Assembly: GCA_030035585.1 (NCBI GenBank)
Contig: CM057464.1
Span: forward strand, 30,769,465-30,833,464
DNA: 64,000 nt
Direction of reading: 5' to 3'
Source of the DNA: Dugong dugon
Lineage: Eukaryota; Chordata; Mammalia; Sirenia; Dugongidae
The notes beneath the pieces are model-generated. The model had not been told where the DNA came from. It ran no database searches and saw only the letters and a list, made by a program, of their open reading frames with translations. This document shows, piece by piece, positions 11,201-21,355 of the stretch (positions within the stretch are counted from its first letter, which is position 1; every line of letters starts with the position of its first letter). Position numbers and translations under genes: made by a program.

Positions 11201-13011
11201 GAAGTCTATTTTGTCAGATATTAATACTGCCACTTTTGATTGTTGCTTGATTGATATATTTTTTTCCACCCTTTGAGTTTTAGTTTGTTTGCATCTTTAT
11301 GTCTAGGGTGTGTCTCTTGTAGGCAGCATATAGACGGATCGTGTTTTTTTATCCATTCTGGCACTCTCTGTCACTTTATTGGTGCATTTAGTCCATTTAC
11401 ATTCAGCGGAATTATTGATAGGTATGAGTTTACTGCTGTCATTTTGATGTCTTTTTTTGTGTGTGTTGTTGATAGTTTCTTTGTTCCACTTAATTTTCTG
11501 TGCTGAGTCATTTTTCTTTATGTATTTTCTTCTCACCTTTTTCATTGTTGTTGATTTTGTATTTGCTGAGTCTTTATATTTTTTTCTGTTTTTTGACTTG
11601 TAAGATTGTTATTTTCCTTTGGGGTTACCTTAATATTTACCCCTATTTTTCTAAGTTTAAACCAGTCTTTTTTTCTTTATCTCACCTTGACTTCCTTTCT
11701 ATATGAAAAATCTATGTCGACACTATTTAGTCCCTCTTTTTTGTTTTACTGTTGTCATCTTTTACATATTGACGTCTGTTTCCCTATTTTCTGTGTTTTA
11801 GCTTTGATTTATTTTGTGACTTCCCTATCTGAGTTGATATCTGGTTGCTGTGGCCTGTGTTCTAGTCTTGGGTTGTTATCTGATGTTATTGATTTTCTAA
11901 CCTGAGGACTCCCTTCAGTATTTCTTGTAAATTTGGTTTGGATTTGCAAATTCCCTAAACATCTGTTTATCTGAAAATGCCCTAATTTCACCACCATATT
12001 TGAGAGACAGTTTTGCTGGATGTATTATTCTTTTGCTGCTCTCTTTGTACTTGTTCCAGTTGTAGGGTTAATGTTTTGATTGTGGCCCTTTCTTCTTTTT
12101 GAATGTGTGCATTTATTGCTATAAACTGACCCCTGAGAATTGCTTTTGCTGTGTCCCAAGGTTCTGGTAGGATGTGTTTTCTTTCTTGTTTGATTCTATG
12201 AATTTCTTTATTCCATCCTTAATTTCTTCTATAACCCAGTAGTTTTAGAGCAAGGTATTGTTCAGTTTTCATGTGTTTGATTTTTTTTTCCTTGCTTTTT
12301 CTGTTGTTGATTTCTACTTTAATGGCTTTATGGTCAGAAAAGATGCTTTGTAATATTTCAAAGCTTGGGATTTTCTTAAGACTTGCTTTATGGCCTAATA
12401 TGTGGTATATTCTGGAGAATGTTCCATGTGCATTGGAAAAGAAAGTATACTTGTCTGCTGTTGGTTGGAGTGTTTGGTATATGTCTATGAGATCAAGTTC
12501 GTTGATTGTAGCATTTAGCAATTCTATGTCTTTGTTGAGCTTCTTTCTGGATGTTCTGTCCTTCACCGGAAGTGGTGTGTTGAAGTCTCCTACCACTATT
12601 GTGGAGCTGTCTCTCTCTTCAATGCTGTTAGAGTTTTGTTTTATGTATTTTGGAGCCCTGTTGTTGGGTGCATTAATATGGATTATAGTTACGTCCTCCT
12701 GGTGTATTGAGCCTTTAATCATTATATAGTGTCCCTCCTTATCCTTTGTGGTGGATTTTACTTTAAAGTCTATTTTGTCAGAGATTAATATTGCCACTCC
12801 TGCTCTTTTTTGAGTGTTGTTTGCTTGATATATTTTTTTCCATTCTTTGAGTTTAGTTTGTTTGTGTCTTTAAGTCTAAGATGTGTCTTTTGTAGGCAGC
12901 ATATAGATGGATTGTGTTTTTTTATCCAATCTGCCACTCTGTGTCTATAGGTGCATTTAGTCCATTTACATTCTGTGTAATTATTGATAGGTATGAGTTT
13001 AGTGCTGTCAT
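8288..13011 (-). pseudogene. Decayed L1 ORF2 of the old element, with an inserted duplicate
   Basis: Recognisable fragments in order from the start at 13011: the endonuclease (about 12219-12797, including VVGDFNTPL and a mutated SRIYHILGH, where the usual Asp of SRIDHILGH is Tyr), the region before the reverse transcriptase (10648-10860, with [11 protein letters not shown]), the reverse transcriptase itself (9933-10406, with [12 protein letters not shown]), and C-terminal pieces at 9498-9803 and 9130-9414. The stop corresponds to TAA at 8288-8290. Many frameshifts and stops separate the pieces. The interval 10862-12035 does not belong in linear ORF2: it repeats the endonuclease half and the ORF1 end. 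Confidence 0.85.
10862..12035 (-). repeat. Duplicated L1 segment (endonuclease half of ORF2 through ORF1 end)
   Basis: This segment matches 12431-13480 in the same orientation at an offset of about 1569 bases; for example, the ORF2 start codon appears at 11442 and again at 13011. At 10861 the sequence jumps from the pre-RT part of ORF2 into the endonuclease. Near 12040 it jumps back into ORF2. The right-hand copy has lost about 120 bases near 13457 that this copy keeps. Either an internal tandem duplication or a second nested L1 fragment would explain it. Confidence 0.75.
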
Positions 13012-13479
13012 TTTGATGTCTTTTTGTGTGTGTTGTTCACAGTTTCTTTGTTCCACTTAATTTTCTGTGCTGAGTTGTTTTTCTTTATGTATTTTCTTTT
13101 CATCTTTTTCATTGTTGTTGATTTTGTGTTTGCTGAATCTTTATATTTTTCTAGTTTTTTATTTTGACTTGTAGGATAGTTAGTTTCCTTTTTGGTTACC
13201 TTAATATTTACTCATTTTTCTAAGCTTATATCAGTCTTTTATTTCTATATATCACCTTGACTTCCTTTCCGTATGAAAAATTTTTGTCTACATTTTTTAA
13301 GTCCCTCTTTTTTGTTTGAATATTGTAGTCTTTTACATATTGACATATGTTTCCCTATTTTCAGTGTTTTAGCTTTGATTTACTTTTGTGACTTCACTAT
13401 CTGAGTTGATATCTAGTTGATATCTAGTTGCTCTGTCCTGTGTTCTAGTCTTGGGTTGGATATATAATTCTTGGCTGGT

Positions 13480-14324
13480 AGTTTGTTTTTTTTCCTTGAA
13501 GGTTTTATATATGTCATCCCATTGCCTTCTTGCCTACTTGGTTTCTGCTGAGGTGTCTGAGATTATTCTTGTTGACTCTCCTTTATAGATGACTTTTCAT
13601 TTATCCCTAGCTGCTCTTAAAATTCTCTCCTTATCTTTGGTTTTGGCAAGTTTGATTTTAGTATGTCTTGGTGACTTTCTTTTGGGATCTACCTTATGTG
13701 GGGTTTGATGAGCATCTTGGATAGATATCTTGTCATCTTTCACAATATCAGGGAAGTTTTCTGCCAGCAAATCTCCAACAATTCTCTCTATATTTTCTGT
13801 TACACCCCCCCCCACCCACCACCACCCGGTTCTGGTACTCCAATCACTCGTAGGTTATTCCTCTTTATAGAGTCCCACATAATTCTTAGGGTTTCTTCAT
13901 TTTTCAAAATCCTTTTATCTGATTTTTCCTCAGATAAGTTGGTGTCAAGTGCTTTATCTTCAATCTCACTAATTCTGACTTCCATTGCCTCAATTCTGCT
14001 CCTCTGACTTTCTATTGAGTTGTCTAATTCTGATATTTTATTGTTAATCTTCTGGATTTCTGATTGCTGTCTCTCTATGGATTCTTGCAGCCTGTTAAAT
14101 TTGTTGTTATGCTCTTCTATAACCTTTTTAATTTCCTCTATTGCTTGTTCTGTTTTTTGCTTAATTTCCTTCCTAATCTCTTGAAGAGTTCTGTATATTA
14201 ATCTTTTGTGTTCTGCCTCCAGTAATTCCAAACAATTTTCCTCCTCTGGAAAATGTCTAGATTCTTTATTTTGGGAGCTTGCTGAAGCCATCATGGATTG
14301 CCTCTTTATGTGATTTGATATCAA
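13480..14324 (-). pseudogene. Decayed L1 ORF1 of the old element
   Basis: The N-terminal half reads for 174 residues from ATG 14324 with a clear heptad coiled coil (NKFNRLQESIERQQSEIQ), then MWDSIKRNNLRVIGVPEPG, where the RRM begins. A C-rich expansion at 13805-13828 disrupts the frame. The rest continues in another frame at 13597-13815 (RKSPRHTKIKLAKTKDK, RILRAARDK). The C-terminal domain is further decayed and runs into the duplicated segment. Confidence 0.8.
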
Positions 14325-16090
14325 CTATTGTCTCCAAGCCATCAATAAGTTATTATATTTAATTATTTTATGTTTGCTTACCATGTCCTAGCTTCTTGTT
14401 TTGTTTTGATATGCCCAAATAGGCTGCTCGTAAGAGCTAGTTTGATAATTGGCACTTTTGAAGCTCTAATGTCCTGTCACCAGGTGGTAAGATCGGTTAC
14501 TAGGTATGTGAGCTCAGGAGTCCACCCACTCCTCCTGTATGGATTCAGCTCAGGTGCCCAGGTAGATAGCCACTTGTGTGTGGTGTAGTCTCTCACTTAC
14601 AGTCCTAGACAGGCATGGGTGATTGGTGTAGGCACAGGCATCTGGCTGCAGCAGGGGGACACAATCTGAACAAGGCAAGGGGCTGACCGTCACCCCCGAG
14701 TGTCCAGGAGGAAGGCGTGTCCCTGTTACCTAGAGGGCATACGTGGGTGGGTTTTGCAACTGGACTATGAGCACCTAATGCTGTTAGCAGTAAGGACTGG
14801 GGGGTGGGGGGGACTTCTTATTCATGGGCCCCTGTCGCAGGTGGCTAGGTGACATGGGTGGAGCCACCAGTCCTCAGTCCCCTGATTTTGGTAGGTGAAG
14901 ACCCTGCTTAATGGGCAGAGCAGTGTCAAATATCAAGAACCTGCCACTTCACAGCTGAAACAGTTGCAGTTAAACTTCCGGTATATACCGTGCTGTACTG
15001 TGGTAATGAGGGCCTACACTGTTGAAATGGGCCCACACAAGTCTATGCAGGTGGAAAGGTACTCAAAGTCCTTGGATCCTTTATGCCTGTGCCTAGGCAA
15101 AGGAGATGTGCCTACACTTGGTTCCTGGTTTAGGGAGCCAGCAGTGTATTTTTTCCCTGTTTGTTAATTTGTTCACTCTCCAAGGCAGGGAGAATGGCTT
15201 GTGACTTTGATTTGATATTCACCATTGTCTCCAATCCTTCAATAAGCTATTATATTTATTTATTTTATGTTTGTTTACTGTGGCCTAGCTTCTGTTTTTG
15301 TTTTGCTTTGCTATGCCCAAATAGACTGCTTGTATGTGCTAGACTGATCACCAGTGCCCTGGAGGCTCCAATGTCTTCCCACTGGGTGGCCAGACCTGCC
15401 TCGAAGTGTGTGAGCCCAGGAGTCTGCCCACCCCTCCTATATGGATTCAGCTCAGGTGTTCAGGTAGTCAGCCACCAAGTGTGTGGTGCAGGCTGTTATC
15501 TACAGTCCTAGACAGGCTTGGGTGATTGGTGTAGGCACAGAAAACCAGCTGCAGCATGGTTTCACATTTTGAGCAAGGCAGGGGGCTGACAGCAGCCTCC
15601 AAGTGTCTGGGAAGAAAACATGTCCCGTTCCTTAGAGTGCATAGGTGCGCGGGTATTGCAGCTGAACTGAGCACCCAATGCTGCTGGCTGTAAAGACTGG
15701 GGGGCACCACTTATTCTTGGGCCCCTGTTGCAGGTGGCTAGGTGGCATAGGAGGAGCCACCAGTCCTCAGGCCCTTTATGTGGGTAGGTGAAGTCCCTGC
15801 TTAATGGGCAGAGCAGGTCAAATGTCATGAACCTGCCACTTCACACTTGAAACAGTTGAAGTTAGACTTTAGATATAAACCTGTTGTACTGTGGTAATGA
15901 GGTCCTACACTGTTGAAATGGGCCCACACAAGTCTATGCGGGGGGAAAGGCACTCAAAGCCTATGACCCCTTATGCCTGTGCCTAGGCAAAAGAGCTGTG
16001 CCTACCTTGAGTTCCTGGCTTAGGAGAATCAGCGGATTATTTTTTCCTCTGTTTGTTAATTTGTTCCCTCTCCAAGCCAGGAAGAATGGC
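14310..16090 (-). repeat. Two tandem copies of about 890 bp in the old L1 5' UTR
   Basis: 14310-15200 and 15201-16090 are similar along their length. The shared order is gattgtctccaa-like start, atgcccaaata, gattcagctcaggt, agtcctagacaggc, gggtgattggtgtaggcaca, aacctgccacttcaca, gttgaaatgggcccacac and ttgttaatttgttc. The related L1 fragment at 50341-53352 has only one such unit, so the duplication is particular to this copy or its close kin. Confidence 0.8.
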
Positions 16091-16548
16091 TCAGGGTGTG
16101 TGACTGGTCCTACTTCCCGTCTCCAGGGACTCAATAATTGCTGAAGCCTTCCCAGACCCAGTTCAGAGCAGGGAGTGGGGAGGTACACTTTTTCCTAAAG
16201 GAGGGTGTTTTTGATCCATGTGATAGGCCAGACATAACTAGTTATCTTTTGCTGAGCTGCTTCTCACTGGTTCTAGATGGCTGAGTAGACTGTCTGCCGT
16301 TGGGTCTCTCCAGATATGAAAATGCCTCCCGAACACCGCTGTTTGCCTCACTGTGCACCACAACCTGCCAGGTCAGGTCTGGCAACACCTCACTGCTTCT
16401 GAAACATCTCTCCCTCCCCGTGCCACTCAGTCCAATTCCTAACTTTGCCTGTGATGTTCAGGGCCCCTAGATTGTCATATATAATCAATTCACCTGTTTT
16501 TTCAGGTCTTTTTGTAAGAGGGACCATTAGAAGTGTCTGACTACTCCA

Positions 16549-16557
16549 CCATCTTGG
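16549..16557 (-). promoter_or_regulatory. YY1-like motif at the L1 5' end
   Basis: The - strand reads ccaagatgg within about 20 bases of the element start. This is the core and position of the YY1 site that sets the transcription start of human L1. Copy B has caagatggcg at the same place. Function is inferred from position and motif. Confidence 0.5.
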
Positions 16558-16689
16558 CCCTGCCTCCAATTTAAATGTTGTTTAACTGGTGTCTGAGTCC
16601 CTCAGATTTTAGCATTCATTTGTTCTTCTTTCTTAATTTTCCAGTTCTCATTTGTATATCCATTCAACAAATATTTACATATTTAGAGG

Positions 16690-17330
16690 GGTGGGGTGGG
16701 CATCAGGACTAAGGAAAGCTAGAAGAAGCTGTTGCATTAATTCAGAGAATAGCTTGTGCTAGGAGGTAACAATGGAAGTAATCATAAATGGTAAAATTCT
16801 GAATGTATTTTGATAATATTGCTAATGAGATTCATTTTCAGATTAAATGTAGTCTGAATAAAAGAAGAGTCAAAGGTAATTCCTAAGTATTTGGCTTGAG
16901 CAACTAGAAGGATAAAGTTGCCATTAATGATGGAAGGAAAGACTACAGGAGAAATATTTTCGGAAGATGATCAGGGGCTCAGTTTTAGACATATAAATTT
17001 TGAGATGTTTGTTAAACTTGGAAGTGGAGATGTCAAGTAGGTTGTTGGATATTTAACTGTGGTTTAGAAGAGAGATCGTAGGTTGAAATATTAATATGAA
17101 ATTTTATCAGCATATAAAGAATGTAAAACCATGAGATGGTGTGAAGTCATTCCAACATTTAGAGGTTGTGGATATAATGAATGAACAAAAGAAACTGAGA
17201 AAGGATGTCCAAGATGGAGAAATTCAAAAGAGGTCATTTTCCTGGAATCCAAATTAAAAGAGTATTTTGAGGAGAAGAGAAGCACAATAAGATCTGATAA
17301 CTAACCATTGGATTTAGTAATGTGGATGTG
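16690..17330 (-). repeat. L2 (LINE-2) fragment
   Basis: The reverse complement contains old L2 blocks: a catctccacttcc block preceded by ccaacaacctacttga, then gtctaaaactgagc. Spacing and order match the L2 segment coding near the reverse transcriptase end. It is heavily diverged and has no reading frame. Confidence 0.6.
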
Positions 17331-17339
17331 AAACTTAAT

Positions 17340-17513
17340 GAAGGCTAAGTTGCCCTGCAAAAATAAACACTCCAATTATCAATGGCTGTCAACCACAAGA
17401 GTCATTTTGCATTCATGTTACATGTCCATAATAGGTTGACTGTAGCTCTAGCGCACATGATCTTTACTCTAGGGCCTGGCCAAAGGAGCTGTCTGTGTCA
17501 AAAATAATACTGG
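17340..17513. repeat. Old unnamed interspersed repeat, left part
   Basis: The order aataaacactcc, ggctgtcaaccac, ttcatgttacatgtcc and aggttgactg fits a common old mammalian repeat that I cannot name with confidence. It appears to resume at 18016 after an inserted RTE derivative. Confidence 0.35.
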
Positions 17514-17526
17514 TTCATATGGAAGA

Positions 17527-18002
17527 CCATCAACTATCTGTCAGTTTGTGGTACTTTGGTGGCTTCAGTGTTGCTGTGTTGCTGGAAGCTATACCACCAG
17601 TAATTCAAATACCATTAAGGTCACTAATGGTGGACAAGTTTCAGCAGAGCTTCCAGACTAAGACAGACTAGGCAGAAAGGACTAATGATCTACTTCTGAA
17701 AATTAGCCAATATAAATCTTATGAATTACAACAGAACATTTTCTGACTGGCTTACTTTGGCCTTGTCATCAGGAGAGATCAATTGCTGGAGGAGGACATC
17801 GTGTTTGGTGAAGTAGAGGGCAGGCACTGCGAGCGATACACTTGGTGAGATGGATTGGCACAATAGCCACAACGATACACTTGAACATACCAGCGATTGT
17901 GAGGATAATGCAGGACCAGCTAACATTTCTTTCCATTGCACTTCAGGTCGCCATGAGTTGGACTCAGCTTGACAGCAGCTATCTATCTCTCTGCCTGTCT
18001 AT
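17527..18002 (+). mobile_element. Non-autonomous RTE derivative (5' UTR joined to 3' end), copy 1
   Basis: The first about 200 bases match the 5' end of the RTE at 37853-41006 (ctgtcagtttgtggtac, gctggaagctat, ttccagactaagacagacta). After acaacagaacatt the sequence jumps to the RTE 3' end (ggcttactttgg, agatggattggcacaat, gattgtgaggat, atgagttggactcag). The whole coding region is absent. Flanking target duplications ttcatatggaaga (17514-17526) and ttgatatggaaga (18003-18015) differ at one base, so it moved as a 476-bp unit. A second copy with the same junction is at 58075-58501. Confidence 0.75.
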
Positions 18003-18015
18003 TTGATATGGAAGA

Positions 18016-18225
18016 GGGAAAATTGAGGATGGCAATCTGTTCTTTGGTTCTTAATGTTTCTTCTTGGAAGTAACAAATATTATTGACCAAAGCAAGTCCC
18101 ATGGCTTTATCTGGTATTAAGAGGATGGAAAGAATAATTCTCCTCTAAGTAGGGCCATCAATATTTGTGAACAATAATACAGCCTACCACAGTAGAGATA
18201 ATTGATCTTGATCTGGTGCCCATGG
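18016..18225. repeat. Old unnamed interspersed repeat, right part
   Basis: Continuation of the repeat interrupted at 17513 (attgaccaaagcaagtccc, atggctttatctgg). The insertion at 17527-18002 separates the two parts. Confidence 0.35.
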
Positions 18226-18311
18226 TTTTTACCTGCAAAAAGCTTTGATATTTTTCCAAGACTTCATTCACTCTTGAGGGGAAAAAAAAAAAAAAATGCA
18301 GAGCTGATTTT

Positions 18312-18420
18312 AGGACTGCCCTTTAAAAATTTTCTCATTTAATCTTTACCACTTTATAAAATAAGTACTATGACTCTATTAATTTTACAGAAAAGGACGT
18401 AGCCATTATATGTCAGATAC
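18312..18420 (-). repeat. MIR SINE fragment
   Basis: The sequence tctcatttaatctttacca, then aagtactatgactctatta, then attttacagaaaaggac matches the reverse complement of the MIR core and its typical order. Confidence 0.55.
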
Positions 18421-18439
18421 AGGCTTGAAGTCCAGTATC

Positions 18440-18882
18440 ATTTGCCTAAGGCTCCCATAACAAACTACCATAAACTTGGTGGCTTAAAAGACCAGAAATT
18501 TATTCTCATTGTCCAGGTAGCCAGAAGCCCAAAATCAAGGTGTTAGCAGAATTAATTCCTTCTGGAGACTCTGAGGAAGATCAGTTCCCGTAACTCCCCT
18601 AGCTCCTGGTACTTGCTGGCAATCCTTGGTGTCCATTGGCTGTAGTTTCTTCATTCCAATCTCTGTCTTCACATGGCCTTCTTCCCTATATGTCTGTATG
18701 TCTGAATCTCCCTCTTTTTTTCTCTTATAAAGACAACAATCATTGGATTTAGGGCCCAACCTAATCCAGTATGAACTCAACTAATCATATCTACAAAACC
18801 CTGTTTCCAAATAAGGTCACACTCTGAGGTTCCAGATGGACTTTAATTTTGAGGAGACACTATTCAGTCTATTACACCCAGA
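18440..18882. repeat. Old mammalian interspersed repeat, unnamed
   Basis: A widespread pattern is visible: cccataacaaactaccataa, ttggtggcttaaaa, aatttattctcattg, tccttctggagactctgag, tcttcacatggcc, cttataaagacaacaatcat, tttagggcccaacctaat, ttccaaataaggtcacac. It is a known repeat class whose family I cannot state confidently. The short ORFs inside it are meaningless. Confidence 0.5.
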
Positions 18883-18892
18883 AAAGTTCTGT

Positions 18893-18958
18893 ATATATAA
18901 CATATATATACATACACACATATACATACATACACATACATATACACATGTAAGTTAT
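18893..18958. repeat. TA/CA-rich simple repeat
   Basis: Alternating purine-pyrimidine microsatellite of tatata, cataca and cacacata steps next to an AfroSINE. Confidence 0.8.
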
Positions 18959-18959
18959 A

Positions 18960-19168
18960 TTTGTTGTTGTTGGGTGCCACAGAGTAGATTCCAGCTCATA
19001 GTGACCCCATGTGACAAAGTAGAATTGCCCCATAAGGTTTTCTAGACTGTAATCTTTATGGAAGCAGATAGCCAGGTCTTTCTCCCACAATCTGCTGGAT
19101 AGATTTGAATCACCAACCTTTTGGTTAACAGCTGAAAACTTAACCATTGTGCAACCAGAGCTCCTTGT
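18960..19168 (-). repeat. AfroSINE, long form
   Basis: In reverse complement it runs from ggagctctggttgcac (tRNA-like head with A box) through the B box region, an internal agacctggctatctgct block, gaaaaccttatggggca and tcactatgagctgga to a caacaacaa tail. The internal block is the segment that short-form copies lack. The tail resembles the RTE 3' end. Confidence 0.85.
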
Positions 19169-20192
19169 TATGGTTTTAACTAATAATTATATTTAAGATA
19201 TAAATTATTTTATTTAAAATAATTCTAGATTTTTTAGAAATAAATATCATAAATGAATGAGTATACATTATCTTCATCTTCTTAGGTTTTTCATGCTAAT
19301 GGAAATTTATTCTCTCTTGGTTTTTGTTGAGGCAGAGTTCATACTAACCAGCAAAAGACCACACACATGCTTTATCAGTGCATGGGAAACGCTTTACTCA
19401 CATACAGAAGAGACAGAGTGAGATCAACTTCACTAATGGGTACCGGCCTTCCACAGCCAACGGGCTCATCCTTCATATGACAGGTGCAGAGCAAACACTC
19501 TACCTTCACTCCTCTTGGGCCATAGTACAAGAGAGTCCCTGCTCCCTTCCCACTAGGAACAGATATAGAGGTAGGGTTGGCCAAGTGCCATGTGGTGCCC
19601 ATCCATGTGCAAGAGACAGAGAAAGTTACTTAATGCCCAGAACATGAGGAAGGTTTTTCTAATAAGGAGAAGGAACTGGGAGAGAGGAGATGACTCAAGT
19701 CCCAGCTTGCTTATCAGAGAATGTTCTGGGCCCAAGGCCTTTACTTAGGCAGGCTGGACGGGAGATGTAGAGCAGACCATTACTCCAACAGTTTTCATAT
19801 TTTATTTCCTGAAGCCTTGGGAAGCAAATGCAGATGCTTTGCAACATTGAGGGAGAGGCCAATGGGGAGCAGCTCTCCAACTTTATCCCAGCCTCAAGAA
19901 GTAATTCTAATTTTTAAATAATGTTACATGTTAGGCTCTGAGAACAGTATCACTACAATAATTTTGCTCAGAAAAAATTAATTTTTCATGGAAAAATTAA
20001 AACAAAATATGAAACAAATAAAACGTCTAATAATGATAACATAAAAATGAATTTAAGACCTTGTGTTAACAAAAGAAACCTCCATTCACTTGGTAATAAT
20101 TACAAAATAGCAAATGAAGAAGTCATTCAAACACAGGAAAATGAAAGGGAGGGGGACAACTTGCAGGTTTTGAAATTAAAACAACTTCTTTT
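19169..20192. other. Unassigned, non-coding
   Basis: About 1 kb with no recognisable gene or repeat. ORFs of 60-90 codons occur on both strands between 19375 and 19921. They overlap each other, show no domain and look like chance. The stretch 19330-19650 is less AT-rich than its surroundings and could be an old LTR, but I cannot support that. Confidence 0.4.
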
Positions 20193-20202
20193 AAATCAGA
20201 AG

Positions 20203-21355
20203 TTTTTTCTTTTTTTTAATTGTACTTCAGGTGAAGGTTTACAAAACAAATAGTTTTTCATGAAACAGTAGTACACATATTGCTTTATGACATTAGTTAA
20301 CAACCCTACAACATGTCAACTCTCTCCCTTCTTCACTTTTTTTTTTTTTTTTGGTGAAAATATACATACCCAAAGATACACCATTTCAAAAATTTCTGCA
20401 TGCACAGTTCAGTGACATCAACTACACTCTTCCAATTGTGCTGCTATTCTCACTTTAGATGAAGGCTTACAGAACAAAATAGTTCCTCATTTAACAGTTA
20501 GTACACATGTTGCCCTATAACAATGGTTAATGACCTCACAACACATCAACACTATCCTTACTTAACCTTGGGTTCCCTATCACCAGCTTTCCTGTCCTTT
20601 TCTGCCTTGTGGCCCTAGTCCCTGGACTGCTGTACCTCATTAGTTCCATATTGTTTTATGGGGCTGTCCACTCCCAGGCTGAATGGTGAACCTCGGAAAT
20701 GACTTCACGACTGAGCTAAAAGGGTGTCTAGGGGCCATACTCTGGGGTTTCTCCAGTTTCCTATAGGCCAGTAAATCTGGTCTTTATTTGTGAGTTAGAA
20801 TTTTGTTCTACATCCTTCTATATCTCTGTCCAATAACCTCTGTTGTGATCCCAGTCAGAGCAGTCAGTGGTGGTAGCCGGGCACCATCTAGCTGTACTGG
20901 ACTCAGTCTGGTGGAGGCCTTGGTAGTTGTGGTCCATTAGTCCTTTGGACTAATCTTTTCCTTGTATCCTGTTCTCTTTATTCTCCCTTGCTCCCAAAGG
21001 GATGAGACCAGTGGAGTATGGCTACTACCCAGATGCTACTCACCAAGGTAGAATGTAGAACATTGTCTTTATAAACTGTGTTATGCCAATTGAGCTAGAT
21101 GTTCCCCAAGACCATGCTCCCCACAGTCCTCCGTCCAGCAATTCAGTCCCTCAGGGAGTTTGTATGTGTCTATGGAGCTTCTATGACCTTTCCTTGTACA
21201 AGTTGTGCTGGCTTCCCCAGTATTGCATACTCTTTCACCTTTCACCCAAGATACCACTTATCTATTGCCTGTTTAGTATTTCCCCCCTCACTCCTCTCAT
21301 CCCTCGTAACCAAGTAAGATTGTTACATTTTTTGTATAAACTTTTTCACAAGTTT
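20203..21355 (-). other. 3' UTR and tail of the - strand L1
   Basis: It contains one full approximately 300-bp unit (about 20350-20650) and the partial terminal unit (20203-20345), whereas copies A and B have two full units. The G-rich tract after ORF2 is decayed here (C-rich on + near 21280-21305). A T18-type run near 20338 is an internal A-rich stretch in L1 orientation. Confidence 0.75.

Larger units (their letters stand above)
7283..16567 (-). mobile_element. Old, rearranged L1 element (about 9.3 kb)
   Basis: Read on the - strand, the element starts with a 5' end containing ccaagatggtgg (16546-16557), then a duplicated 5' UTR, ORF1, ORF2 and a 3' UTR ending near 7283 at a ttattttattg tail. 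Both ORFs are broken many times. It belongs to an older subfamily than copies A and B: its 3' UTR differs from theirs, and its 5' UTR matches the fragment at 50341-53352. It is longer than expected because of an ORF2/ORF1 segment duplication and a 5' UTR duplication. I found no clear target-site duplication. It could also be two overlapping L1 insertions. Confidence 0.85.

Noticed and set aside
7283-16567. Target-site duplication for the old L1
   Set aside because: Flanks near 7270-7282 and 16568-16580 were compared by eye and no convincing match was seen.
19375-19921. Overlapping ORFs of 60-90 codons on both strands as a host gene candidate
   Set aside because: No domain, no splice or start context that I can support, and frames overlap on both strands as expected by chance.
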